DNA of 64,000 nt, taken from NCBI GenBank assembly GCA_900315075.1, contig OMXV01000009.1:1-64000 (forward strand), read 5' to 3'. Source of the stretch: an uncultured Prevotellaceae bacterium. Lineage in GTDB: Bacteria > Bacteroidota > Bacteroidia > Bacteroidales > Bacteroidaceae. Both the position numbers and the translations under genes were made by a program. The notes below the pieces were generated by a model that worked only from the letters and a program-made list of their open reading frames with translations, searched no databases and was not told the DNA's origin. Positions 24,594-32,789 of the stretch are shown here, piece after piece (the stretch's first letter is position 1; each line of letters opens with the position of its first letter).

Positions 24594-27317
24594 ATGAGCG
24601 AACAGAAAAGAGTTTATACCTTTGGCAATGGTAAGGCTGAAGGTAATGCTAAAATGCGTGAGCAACTCGGCGGAAAAGGTGCCAACCTGGCCGAGATGAA
24701 CCTCATCGGAGTTCCCGTACCACCGGGATTCACTATCACCACCGACTGCTGCAACGAGTACTATGAGGTGGGTCAGGAAAAAATCAAGGCTCTGCTCGAC
24801 GAAGACGTCACCGCCGCCGTCAAGCACATTGAGACCCTGATGAATTCCAAGTTTGGCGATGCCCAGAATCCACTCCTCGTGAGTGTGCGCTCGGGTGCAC
24901 GTGCTTCTATGCCCGGTATGATGGACACCATCCTCAACCTCGGTCTTAATGACGAGGTGGCTGAAGGCATGGTGCGTAAGACCAACAACCCCCACTTTGT
25001 GTATGACTCCTATCGTCGTTTCGTACAAATGTACGGCGACGTGGTTCTCGAGATGAAACCCGTCAACAAAGAGGACATCGATCCATTTGAGGAGATTATT
25101 GAGAAAGTGAAGGCTGAGCGTGGTGTGAAACTTGACAAGGATCTCTCTGTTGAGGAACTTAAGAAATTGGTTGTGCTCTTTAAGACCGCCATCAAAGAGC
25201 GTACAGGCAAAGACTTCCCCAACGACCCAATCGAGCAGCTTTGGGGTGCTATCTGCGCTGTATTCCGTAGCTGGATGAACGAGCGCGCCATTCTCTATCG
25301 TAAGATGGAAGGTATCCCCGATGAGTGGGGTACAGCTGTGTCTGTGATGGCCATGGTATTTGGCAACATGGGCGACACTTCAGCTACTGGTGTATGCTTT
25401 AGCCGTGATGCCGCTAATGGCGAGAACGTGTTCAATGGTGAATACCTGGTGAATGCACAGGGTGAGGACGTTGTGGCTGGTATCCGTACACCGCAGCAGA
25501 TTACCAAGCTTGGCTCACAGCGCTGGGCTGAGCGTGCTGGTATCAGTGAAGAAGAGCGTGCAGCTAAATATCCTTCGATGGAAGAGGCTATGCCTGAAAT
25601 CTACGAGCAGCTGAACGGCATCCAGGAGAAACTTGAGAACCACTATCATGATATGCAGGATATGGAGTTCACCGTGCAAGAGGGCAAACTGTGGTTCCTC
25701 CAGACACGTAACGGTAAGCGCACAGGTGCTGCCATGGTGAAGATTGCCATCGACCTGCTCCATGAAGGTAAGATTGACGAGAAAACCGCTATCTTGCGCT
25801 GCGAGCCTCAGAAACTTGATGAGTTGCTGCACCCTGTTTTTGATAAGGTGGCACTTTCAAAGGCCAAGGTTATCGCTCAGGGTCTGCCTGCATCTCCAGG
25901 TGCTGCCTGCGGACAGATTGTCTTCCATGCTGACGACGCACAGGAGTGGCATGAGGACGGCCACAAGGTGGTGCTCGTGCGTATCGAGACCTCTCCTGAG
26001 GACCTCGCTGGTATGGCAAGCGCCGAGGGTATCCTCACCGCACGTGGTGGTATGACCTCACACGCTGCCGTGGTGGCACGTGGTATGGGTAAGTGCTGCG
26101 TATCTGGCGTAGGCGCACTCAACGTGGACTACAAGAGCAAGACCGTGGAAATCGACGGCGTGGTATATAAGGAGGGCGACTATCTGTCACTCAACGGTAC
26201 CACTGGTCAGGTATACGCTGGCGAGGTGCCCACAAAGGCTGCCGAACTCTCTGGCGACTTCAAGGAACTGATGGACCTCTGCGACAAATACACCAAACTG
26301 CAGGTGCGCACCAATGCCGACACACCACACGATGCACAGGTGGCACGCCAGTTCGGCGCAAAGGGTATCGGTCTGACACGTACAGAGCACATGTTCTTCG
26401 ACGACCAGAAGATTATCGCCATGCGCGAGATGATTCTCGCCAAGGACGCTGAAGGTCGCGAGAAGGCTCTTGCCAAACTGCTTCCTTACCAGAAGGCTGA
26501 CTTCAAGGGTATCCTCGAGGCTATGGACGGACTGCCAGTCAACATCCGTCTGCTCGACCCACCACTCCACGAATTCGTACCACACGATATCGCTGGTCAG
26601 GAGACAATGGCCAAGGAAATGGGCGTGAGCCTTGACGACATCAAGCGCCGCGTTGACTCTTTGGCAGAGAACAACCCAATGTTAGGACACCGTGGTTGCC
26701 GTCTGGGTATTACATTCCCCGAAATCACCGCTATGCAGACTCGCGCCATCCTGAGCGCCGCTTGTGAGCTGAAGAAAGAGGGCAAGGATCCTAAACCCGA
26801 GATTATGGTGCCACTGATTGGTATTCTTTATGAGTTGAAGCAGCAAAAGAGCATCATCCAGCGTGTGGCTAAGGAAGTCTTCGCTGAGTATGGCGTGGAG
26901 GTAGAGTTTGAGATTGGTACGATGATTGAGATTCCTCGTGCAGCTCTGACCGCCGACCGTATCGCTACTGAGGCTGAGTACTTCTCATTTGGTACCAACG
27001 ACCTCACACAGATGACATTCGGCTATAGCCGCGACGATATTGCCAGCTTCCTCCCCGTCTATCTCGACAAGAAGATTCTGAAGGTTGACCCATTCCAGGT
27101 GCTCGATCAGAACGGTGTTGGCAAGCTCGTGAAGTATGCCGTGGAGAAAGGCCGTGGCGTTCGTCCAAATCTTCGTACAGGTATCTGCGGTGAGCATGGT
27201 GGTGAGCCAAGTTCCGTGAAATTCTGTGCCAAGATTGGTTTGAACTATGCTAGCTGCTCGCCATTCCGTGTGCCTATCGCACGTCTGGCAGCCGCGCAGG
27301 CAGCAGTGGAAGAATAA
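24594..27317 (+). CDS. ppdK: Pyruvate, phosphate dikinase
   Basis: 907 aa, full length for the family. It interconverts pyruvate, ATP and phosphate with PEP, AMP and pyrophosphate, and can run towards ATP in glycolysis of anaerobes. N-terminal ATP-grasp-type domain (LGGKGANLAEMNLIGVPVPP; SVRSGARASMPGMMDTILNL), central phosphohistidine domain with His490 in GGMTSHAAVVARGMG, and the C-terminal PEP/pyruvate TIM barrel with Cys865 in TGICGEHGGEPSSVKF. Cytoplasmic. It has a full-consensus promoter and a strong terminator, so it is a single-gene unit. Codon use is more GC-rich and biased than its neighbours, consistent with high expression. It complements hppA and PFOR in this window. Confidence 0.98.
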   Translation: MSEQKRVYTFGNGKAEGNAKMREQLGGKGANLAEMNLIGVPVPPGFTITTDCCNEYYEVGQEKIKALLDEDVTAAVKHIETLMNSKFGDAQNPLLVSVRSGARASMPGMMDTILNLGLNDEVAEGMVRKTNNPHFVYDSYRRFVQMYGDVVLEMKPVNKEDIDPFEEIIEKVKAERGVKLDKDLSVEELKKLVVLFKTAIKERTGKDFPNDPIEQLWGAICAVFRSWMNERAILYRKMEGIPDEWGTAVSVMAMVFGNMGDTSATGVCFSRDAANGENVFNGEYLVNAQGEDVVAGIRTPQQITKLGSQRWAERAGISEEERAAKYPSMEEAMPEIYEQLNGIQEKLENHYHDMQDMEFTVQEGKLWFLQTRNGKRTGAAMVKIAIDLLHEGKIDEKTAILRCEPQKLDELLHPVFDKVALSKAKVIAQGLPASPGAACGQIVFHADDAQEWHEDGHKVVLVRIETSPEDLAGMASAEGILTARGGMTSHAAVVARGMGKCCVSGVGALNVDYKSKTVEIDGVVYKEGDYLSLNGTTGQVYAGEVPTKAAELSGDFKELMDLCDKYTKLQVRTNADTPHDAQVARQFGAKGIGLTRTEHMFFDDQKIIAMREMILAKDAEGREKALAKLLPYQKADFKGILEAMDGLPVNIRLLDPPLHEFVPHDIAGQETMAKEMGVSLDDIKRRVDSLAENNPMLGHRGCRLGITFPEITAMQTRAILSAACELKKEGKDPKPEIMVPLIGILYELKQQKSIIQRVAKEVFAEYGVEVEFEIGTMIEIPRAALTADRIATEAEYFSFGTNDLTQMTFGYSRDDIASFLPVYLDKKILKVDPFQVLDQNGVGKLVKYAVEKGRGVRPNLRTGICGEHGGEPSSVKFCAKIGLNYASCSPFRVPIARLAAAQAAVEE

Positions 27318-27331
27318 TTTATTCACTTTAG

Positions 27332-27384
27332 GCAGACTGTCAGTTGGAAGGCTGACTTCTCCAGATTGGCAGTCTGCTTTTTTA
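27332..27384 (+). terminator. Terminator of ppdK
   Basis: GCAGACTG (27332-27339) pairs with CAGTCTGC (27370-27377), with an inner stem, followed by seven T residues. Confidence 0.85.
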
Positions 27385-27411
27385 TAATAATTATATAAGA
27401 ATTAAAAGAAA

Positions 27412-27720
27412 ATGGACGCATTTGCGAAGTTAGGAATCGTTTGTGGAGTATTCTCTTTATTAATAGGAGCTTTTTTGTTTCTTTTTAAAATAGGCTTCGT
27501 ACATCATTTCTGGCTAATGGCCATTGTGCTCTTTCTAATAGGATGCCCGTTGATGTGGATTGGCGGTCTGAATACTATTGAGTTTATATCACGACCTTTT
27601 ATAGAAAAAGGATTAAAGGGCATTTTCAGTTGGATTATTACCATCATCCTCGCCATTGTAGTCTATGGCGTTGTGGGAGCTGGTCTTTATTTCCTACTTT
27701 TAAATCTGCAATTGTTTTAA
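27412..27720 (+). CDS. Small integral membrane protein
   Basis: 102 aa with three hydrophobic helices (about 5-28, 33-52 and 70-98: LGIVCGVFSLLIGAFLFLF, FWLMAIVLFLIGCPLMWIGG, IFSWIITIILAIVVYGVVGA). I do not recognise a family. There is no signal peptide and no catalytic motif. It sits 27 bp after the ppdK terminator and 145 bp before a PP2C-like gene on the same strand. Role unknown. Confidence 0.6.
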   Translation: MDAFAKLGIVCGVFSLLIGAFLFLFKIGFVHHFWLMAIVLFLIGCPLMWIGGLNTIEFISRPFIEKGLKGIFSWIITIILAIVVYGVVGAGLYFLLLNLQLF

Positions 27721-27865
27721 CTAAGGATATTTATCTTGAATCATTATTGATGAAATTATTGTTATGGAGGCTATTCCTTAGGCTCCCATACCTATTTATA
27801 TTATATATATTAGACTATTTGAGGATTAAGATTTGAAAATCTCCTCGTCAGCTATATAATTATAT

Positions 27866-29206
27866 ATGAAATTTGACATTTTCAAACCATTAGCTATTTG
27901 CGAGCAGGGTAAACAAGGCATACAGCAGAATGAGATATTCCCTGCCAAAGGTATGGGTACCATTCACGACCGACTGTTTGTAGTTTGTGACGGTAAAGGG
28001 GGTGAGGGCATTGGCGACTTGGCCAGTGCTACTGTTGCTGCAAGTCTCTCGGATTTTATTTTCCAGAACACCTGCCCTGATGAGCCAATGGATGAAGAGA
28101 TGGTAAACAAGGCTTTTGTCGAGACATACAACAATCTCAGCAAAGAATGTAAGCCAGAGGCATCTGTGGCAATGGCTATGCTTTATTTCCATCGACATGG
28201 CTGCCTTGCCGCCCATATCGGTAACAGTAGAATATACCACATCAGACCTAAAAACCGCACATTGATGTATCGCTCATGTGATAACATCAAGACGATGATG
28301 CCGAAGAATAGTGTTATGGCCGACCCTGTCAAAGCATTTATTACAGATGTGAGACATGGGGATTACTTTGTGTTGATGACCAAAGGAGCTGCTTCAAAGC
28401 TCCATGACCAAAAAGTCATGGAAATTGTCTGTGCCAATGGCAGTGATGAAGATAAATTGGCAAGAATGAAAAAGGAGACAGACGCATGTGAAGACAATCA
28501 CTCACTCTATCTCATACACGTCAGCGGTGTGATGAACGAAGCTTTCGACGACAATCTCATCGACAATGAACAGCAGCTCATGGCGGCAAATCTCACAAAA
28601 GAGAATGAGATTTTACCAACACAGAAAGAAAAAAAGCCTCAAAAGAAAGTCGTGGAATCGGAGGATGATGAAACAACCAATCCTATAGATCGTGAAACTA
28701 TTGAAGAACAAAGGGAAGAAAAGCCCAAGAAGAAAAGGGAACTCCCCATTGTGTGGATTACTGCTATCGCTTTAGTTCTCGGTGCTGGCGCACTACTCTA
28801 TTGGGGACATGGAAAGACGAAACATGACTCTAGCCAACAAACAGAGGTGAAACCTAAAGAAAATGCTCCCAAAGAAAAGGATACCATCAATGTGATGAAA
28901 GGTGCGAATCCCAAACCATTAGAGTTGACTCCCGAGGAGAAGGCTAAGTTGGAAGAGGAAAAGAAAAAAGCTGAAGAGGAAAAGAAAAAGGCAGAAGAGG
29001 AAAAGAAAAAGGCGGAAGAGATGAAAAAGCAGGAGGAAGAAAATAATAATGAGAATTCCACTCAAGAACCCGCTATCAACAACAATCCTGCTACACAGGA
29101 ACCTGTGACATCACCTACAACACCAGCCGTAGAACCTGAGCCGACGTCACCTACGCCACCGCCCAACAACCCAAGTGGATTGAGACCGGTAATCCCTGAG
29201 GAGTAA
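27866..29206 (+). CDS. PP2C-like protein with TM helix and coiled-coil/Pro-rich tail, probably a pseudophosphatase
   Basis: 446 aa. Residues 1-225 have the PP2C (PPM) layout: NEIFPAKG at 22-29, DRLFVVCDGKGGEGIGDLAS at 35-54, AHIGNSRIYHI at 116-126, FVLMTKGAASKL at 168-179 and EDNHSLYLI at 209-217. Canonical PPM proteins read NED, DGMGG, GDS, SDG and DN at these places. Here NED is NEI, GDS is GNS and SDG is TKG, so at least two of the four metal-binding acids are gone. A transmembrane helix (IVWITAIALVLGAGALLYW) follows near 293-311. Then comes a Lys/Glu coiled coil made of EEKKKAE repeats (about 355-395) and a Pro/Thr-rich end. Catalysis is therefore doubtful; a sensory or scaffold role is inferred. 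Confidence 0.7.
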   Translation: MKFDIFKPLAICEQGKQGIQQNEIFPAKGMGTIHDRLFVVCDGKGGEGIGDLASATVAASLSDFIFQNTCPDEPMDEEMVNKAFVETYNNLSKECKPEASVAMAMLYFHRHGCLAAHIGNSRIYHIRPKNRTLMYRSCDNIKTMMPKNSVMADPVKAFITDVRHGDYFVLMTKGAASKLHDQKVMEIVCANGSDEDKLARMKKETDACEDNHSLYLIHVSGVMNEAFDDNLIDNEQQLMAANLTKENEILPTQKEKKPQKKVVESEDDETTNPIDRETIEEQREEKPKKKRELPIVWITAIALVLGAGALLYWGHGKTKHDSSQQTEVKPKENAPKEKDTINVMKGANPKPLELTPEEKAKLEEEKKKAEEEKKKAEEEKKKAEEMKKQEEENNNENSTQEPAINNNPATQEPVTSPTTPAVEPEPTSPTPPPNNPSGLRPVIPEE

Positions 29207-29280
29207 TTTCATTTTTTTTATAGCATGGGGGATTTCCCTCCAACAATAGGAGTTTCCGCCTGCTGAATAGGAATAATCCT

Positions 29281-29311
29281 TTTGAAATACGTCTCATAAT
29301 TGCGAACTTTG
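29281..29311 (+). promoter_or_regulatory. Promoter overlapping an inverted repeat
   Basis: TTTG at 29281-29284, 19 nt, GAACTTTG at 29304-29311 (one mismatch to TAnnTTTG). Transcription of the Gly/His-rich protein gene would begin near 29318. Confidence 0.55.
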
Positions 29312-29370
29312 CAACATCAAAGAGAGAAACTCACCTGATGTATAACATAAAAAGTTCACAATTATGAGAC
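29291..29370. repeat. 20-bp inverted repeat spanning promoter and start codon
   Basis: Arm 29291-29310 (GTCTCATAATTGCGAACTTT) and arm 29351-29370 are reverse complements with one mismatch, separated by 40 bp that contain a smaller ACATCA/TGATGT pair. The left arm overlaps the -7 region; the right arm contains the ATG at 29364. Confidence 0.8.
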
Positions 29371-29984
29371 GGAATATTTTTACACTTTTTGCAGCCCTCA
29401 CCATTACACTCACGGCAAATGCCATGGGATACGAAGAGGCAAGAAACGAAGCTTTGTTCCTCACCGACAAAATGGCATACGAGTTGGGGCTTAACGATAT
29501 GCAGCGAGAGGCTGTCTATGAGATCAATCTCGACTATTTCCTCAACGTCAATGACTATGCTGATGTTGAAGGTGCTTATTGGGCACGTCGTAATGCCGAC
29601 TTGAGATATGTGCTTGCCGACTATCAGTATCGGAGCTTTATCAACGCTGCCTATTTCTACCGTCCACTTTATTGGGATAGGGGCGTTTGGCGCTTCCATA
29701 TCTATTCACGCTACTCCAACAGATACCATTATTACTATGGACGCCCACACGCATGGCATAGCTATCGTGGTGGATACGCCAGAGGACCTCGTAGCCACTA
29801 TGCCGGACGTAACTTCCATCATGTACCAGCTCCAGGACATGGACCCGGACATGGAGGACATCATCCCGGACACGGACCAGGTCATGGCGGTGGACACAAT
29901 CCTAATTACGGTGGACACGGTGGACACGGCGGACATGGAGGTGGTCATGGCGTACATGGCGGTCACGGTTCCCGCAGAAGATAA
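29364..29984 (+). CDS. Secreted protein with Gly/His-rich C-terminal tail
   Basis: 206 aa. Signal peptide MRRNIFTLFAALTITLTANA. The middle part (LTDKMAYELGLNDMQREAVY, then YRPLYWDRGVWRFHIYSRYS) resembles a Bacteroidales family of unknown function; its LND.QREA segment recalls the Spy/CpxP LTxxQ motif, but the similarity is weak. The last 60 residues are almost only Gly, His and Pro (HGPGHGGHHPGHGPGHGGGH), which could bind Zn, Ni or Cu in the periplasm. That role is an inference from composition. The promoter and start codon are embedded in a 20-bp inverted repeat. A terminator follows at 30027-30063. Single-gene unit. Confidence 0.7.
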   Translation: MRRNIFTLFAALTITLTANAMGYEEARNEALFLTDKMAYELGLNDMQREAVYEINLDYFLNVNDYADVEGAYWARRNADLRYVLADYQYRSFINAAYFYRPLYWDRGVWRFHIYSRYSNRYHYYYGRPHAWHSYRGGYARGPRSHYAGRNFHHVPAPGHGPGHGGHHPGHGPGHGGGHNPNYGGHGGHGGHGGGHGVHGGHGSRRR

Positions 29985-30026
29985 ACCATACAATACTTAC
30001 TTCATAGATAATCCCTTGATTATTGG

Positions 30027-30063
30027 AGGGTGAGACGGATGTGAATCCCTCTCACCCTTTTTT
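30027..30063 (+). terminator. Terminator of the Gly/His-rich protein gene
   Basis: AGGGTGAG (30027-30034) pairs with CTCACCCT (30051-30058) and is followed by six T residues. The sequence after it (about 30064-30150) is AGGAGTT-type low-complexity repeat. Confidence 0.8.
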
Positions 30064-30247
30064 AGTTAGGAGTTGCAGGAGTTCAAGAGTTACAGAAGTT
30101 CAGACAAATGCTCTGAGAGTATGAGGCTTGGGATTAAAGTGGTTATGAGTTGGTAGTTAGGTGCTTTTTCTTTTTTCCAATTTTCATTCATCAAATATTT
30201 TTATACTTTCAAAAAAAGCATTATCTTCGCAGCATAATTGAAAAAAC

Positions 30248-31069
30248 ATGGCAACAACCATCGAATTGCGTAATCTCACTATTGGCTACAACAAGAAAAA
30301 GAACTACAAAGTGGTAGCCACAGACATTAATGCAGCACTTGAAAGTGGATGTATGACGTGCCTTATCGGCCCCAATGGCGTAGGGAAATCCACATTGCTT
30401 CGAACCCTTTCAGCCTTTCAACCTCAATTGGAAGGAGATATCTTTTTGAAAGGAAAGAAAATCGATGAATACAATGAGAAACAACTAGCCAAGATGATAG
30501 GCGTGGTGCTAACTACAAAAATGGAAGTGCAGAATATGACTGCCGAGGAACTCGTCGGGATGGGAAGAAGTCCATATACTGGTTTCTGGGGATCTTTGTC
30601 GGACGAAGACCATCGTATTGTGGCTGAGGCTCTCAATATGGTAGGAATTACTGGACTTGCCAAGCGATTTATTCAGACACTCAGCGACGGAGAACGGCAG
30701 AAAGTGATGATTGCCAAGGCACTGGCTCAGCAGACACCGGTCATCTTTCTTGACGAGCCCACGGCATTCCTCGATTATCCCAGTAAAGTGGAAATGCTGC
30801 AATTACTGCACCGCTTGAGCCGCGCTACAGACAAGACCATTTTTCTATCCACCCATGACCTGGAGTTGGCACTACAAATTGCAGATGTAGTGTGGCTCAT
30901 GCGTGCTGACGATAGCTTGACCATCGGCACACCGCAACAGTTAGCACAGTCGGGGGATTTGAGTAAGTTTATCGAACAACGTGGGATTGTCTTTGACCGT
31001 AAGACGCTTTCAGTAAGAGTGGTGGGCGAGGGGTCACCCGTTGGTCTTTCTCACAATCCAAATGCTTAG
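30248..31069 (+). CDS. ABC transporter ATP-binding protein, FecE/BtuD-like
   Basis: 273 aa. Walker A GPNGVGKST (near 40-48), signature LSDGERQKVMIAKALAQ, Walker B VIFLDEPTAFLD and the H-loop STHDLELALQIAD are all intact. The family couples ATP hydrolysis to import of ferric siderophores, haem or cobalamin through a FecCD-type permease. No permease or binding protein is in the window, so it is an orphan here and may serve a permease encoded elsewhere. The last 36 bp overlap the 3' end of the opposing tatC gene. A weak -7 element (TATCTTCG, 30222-30229) lies 18 bp upstream. A cobalamin riboswitch occurs at 58 kb, but there is no positional link. Confidence 0.87.
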   Translation: MATTIELRNLTIGYNKKKNYKVVATDINAALESGCMTCLIGPNGVGKSTLLRTLSAFQPQLEGDIFLKGKKIDEYNEKQLAKMIGVVLTTKMEVQNMTAEELVGMGRSPYTGFWGSLSDEDHRIVAEALNMVGITGLAKRFIQTLSDGERQKVMIAKALAQQTPVIFLDEPTAFLDYPSKVEMLQLLHRLSRATDKTIFLSTHDLELALQIADVVWLMRADDSLTIGTPQQLAQSGDLSKFIEQRGIVFDRKTLSVRVVGEGSPVGLSHNPNA

Positions 31070-31795
31070 CTCGTAGAGTAGCCAGATGGGAAGTGCTACG
31101 GCGCACATTGTAAAGGCATCGCCACTCGGCGTGATAACCGCCGATAGTATAAGAATAGTAACGATGGAGTGCTTGCGGAATTGGCGCATTTGCTTCGATT
31201 TCAGCAAATGCATCTTTGCCAATAGCCAACAAAGTACGGGAAGTTCAAAAACCAATCCTATCACTAAAGTCATCGACAATAACGTATCAGCATAAGATTG
31301 TATAGTGAGCATATTAGTCACCTCAGGACTTACCTGGTAGGTGCCTAAAAATTTGACGGTAAGTGGAAAAATCAGGAAATAGTTGACCAATGTCCCTGCG
31401 ATAAACATCAGGTATGTGGACGAGACGATGCGCACAGCATAGCGACGTTCATGCTCATAAAGGGCAGGCGCCACGAAAAGAAACAACTGATACAGCACGT
31501 AGGGTGATGCTAAAAGAAATCCGAAGTAGGCTGCCACACGGATATGCACCATGAATTGCTCGGTCAACCCCGTGTTAATCATCCGCAAGGCAAACTCATC
31601 ACCTCCCAATAAACGGTAGGTGATAAAATCACTCTTGCTGGGTGCCAGCACGATGGAAAACAATGTCTCTTTGAAACAAAAGGCAACCACCGCAAACAGT
31701 ATTACCACGCAGGCGATACGTATCAGGTAACTGCGCAAAACATCGAGATGATCCCAGAATGTGCCGATATCCTGCTCTTTCTTGCCAGAACTCAT
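31034..31795 (-). CDS. tatC: Twin-arginine translocase subunit TatC
   Basis: 253 aa with six predicted transmembrane helices. The N-terminal TFWDHLDVLRSYLIR matches the conserved FxxHLxELR motif of TatC, and a segment LFVAPALYEHERRY sits in the second loop as expected. TatC is the signal-peptide receptor for export of folded proteins. It overlaps the upstream tatA by 4 bp (ATGA), a translationally coupled pair. No tatB is present, as is usual for Bacteroidetes with a minimal TatAC system. Its 3' end overlaps the opposing ABC ATPase gene. Confidence 0.93.
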   Translation of the reverse strand: MSSGKKEQDIGTFWDHLDVLRSYLIRIACVVILFAVVAFCFKETLFSIVLAPSKSDFITYRLLGGDEFALRMINTGLTEQFMVHIRVAAYFGFLLASPYVLYQLFLFVAPALYEHERRYAVRIVSSTYLMFIAGTLVNYFLIFPLTVKFLGTYQVSPEVTNMLTIQSYADTLLSMTLVIGLVFELPVLCWLLAKMHLLKSKQMRQFRKHSIVTILILSAVITPSGDAFTMCAVALPIWLLYELSIWIVRKTNG

Positions 31796-32031
31796 TTAGC
31801 CTTGGAATCGTCCTTTGGATCTGCTTCTACTTTCTCTGTAGGCTTTTTGGCATCGTTAGCATCATCCTCGATGCCGTTCATGCCATCTTTAAAGCTCTTC
31901 ATACCCTTCCCAAGGCCTTTCATCAACTCGGGAATCTTGCGGCCGCCGAAGAGCAACAATATTATCAATGCGATAATCAGTATTTCCTGATAACCTATAT
32001 TCAGGGGAATAATAAGTAGTGATGTGTCCAT
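31792..32031 (-). CDS. tatA: Sec-independent translocase subunit TatA/TatE
   Basis: 79 aa. One N-terminal transmembrane helix (YQEILIIALIILLLFG), the hinge GGRKIPELMKGLG, an amphipathic helix (KGMKSFKDGMNGIEDD) and an acidic/lysine-rich tail: the complete TatA layout. It forms the pore-like oligomer of the Tat translocon with TatC. The stop codon overlaps the tatC start (ATGA). No consensus promoter is clear in the 114-bp gap upstream, which is occupied by GAGTTTAT repeats and a palindromic repeat. Confidence 0.93.
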   Translation of the reverse strand: MDTSLLIIPLNIGYQEILIIALIILLLFGGRKIPELMKGLGKGMKSFKDGMNGIEDDANDAKKPTEKVEADPKDDSKAK

Positions 32032-32090
32032 ATTGGGAATGAGTTATTGAGTTTATGAGTTTTGAGTTTATGAGTTTATAAGTTTTTGAA

Positions 32091-32128
32091 GCCTCACCCC
32101 CAGCCCCTCTCCAAAGGGCGAGGGGAGT
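32091..32128 (-). repeat. CCCCTCGCCC...GGTGAGGC dispersed repeat, copy 2
   Basis: An inverted-orientation copy of the repeat at 21497-21535 with almost identical core. Preceded by TTTATGAGTTT-type low-complexity sequence at 32045-32086. Confidence 0.65.
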
Positions 32129-32145
32129 AACAACTTTTTAAATAA

Positions 32146-32634
32146 CTACCTTACTTTTCTCTTGTGCTTTCCCGAGAATTTTTCGATGTCGATGCGGATG
32201 ACCTCTGTACGATGTATAGAACGACGTATGGCTGTACCGCCTTCACGACGGAAATCTGGAGAATATTTATCTACTAAGAGCATCAGGGCGTGTTTCTTCT
32301 CTTCTTCTGAGAGTGCTGTGCGGGCAGTGCCTGTCAATACCACACTTTCGTATTCTGTGGTGAATTGTGATGCAAGGACATGGGTGTAGCCTACCATACA
32401 CATTGAAATCTGAGGATGATGGGCAAGGCATTGCAGTTTACGACCCTCGTGGGCACAATGGATATACAGATGACCTGGGCGCTCAAAAACGAAGTTCACA
32501 GGAATACCATAAGGCATGCCATCGCTATCGACCATCGACAGCACTGCGTGCTCACATTCCTCGAGTAGCCGACGTGAACTTTCCTCGTCCATACAACGGT
32601 CTTGGCGACGGATGTCTTCGGTGCTGTATTCCAT
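32146..32634 (-). CDS. PNPOx-fold flavoprotein, Nim-like (5-nitroimidazole reductase family)
   Basis: 162 aa. The sequence AVLSMVDSDGMPYGIPVNF followed by HLYIHCAHEGRKLQCL matches the pyridoxamine 5'-phosphate oxidase-like FMN-binding split barrel of the NimA-type family. Such proteins bind FMN; some reduce nitroimidazoles to amines, but most chromosomal copies have unknown substrates, so resistance cannot be inferred. The start was set at 32634 because the -7 element TATCTTTG is at 32662-32669 on the minus strand; the longer open frame upstream lies before it. The C-terminus is strongly basic (SGKHKRKVR). Single-gene unit. Confidence 0.82.
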   Translation of the reverse strand: MEYSTEDIRRQDRCMDEESSRRLLEECEHAVLSMVDSDGMPYGIPVNFVFERPGHLYIHCAHEGRKLQCLAHHPQISMCMVGYTHVLASQFTTEYESVVLTGTARTALSEEEKKHALMLLVDKYSPDFRREGGTAIRRSIHRTEVIRIDIEKFSGKHKRKVR

Positions 32635-32661
32635 ATTGACAATGTATATATTACTATCATG

Positions 32662-32669
32662 CAAAGATA
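32662..32669 (-). promoter_or_regulatory. -7 element of the Nim-like gene
   Basis: TATCTTTG on the minus strand, 28 bp upstream of the ATG at 32634. Confidence 0.55.
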
Positions 32670-32718
32670 CTATATTATTTTGAAATGTGTGCTTTTTTTT
32701 ATCTTTTTCCCATATTAT

Positions 32719-32750
32719 TTTGCTTTTTGTCATTTTTTGTGGTACTTTTG
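32719..32750 (+). promoter_or_regulatory. Promoter of trmO
   Basis: TTTG at 32719-32722, 20 nt, TACTTTTG at 32743-32750. Full consensus, 39 bp upstream of the ATG. Confidence 0.75.
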
Positions 32751-32789
32751 TAGAAAGTCTAAACAACTTCTATTCTAAAACTTCTATAA

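Noticed and set aside
30248-31069. Linking the FecE-like ATPase to the cobalamin riboswitch as one B12 uptake system
   Set aside because: They are 27 kb apart on opposite strands and no permease or receptor is present; the connection would be speculation.
32146-32634. Calling the Nim-like gene a nitroimidazole resistance gene
   Set aside because: The PNPOx-fold family is broad and chromosomal members have varied or unknown roles; resistance cannot be inferred from sequence.
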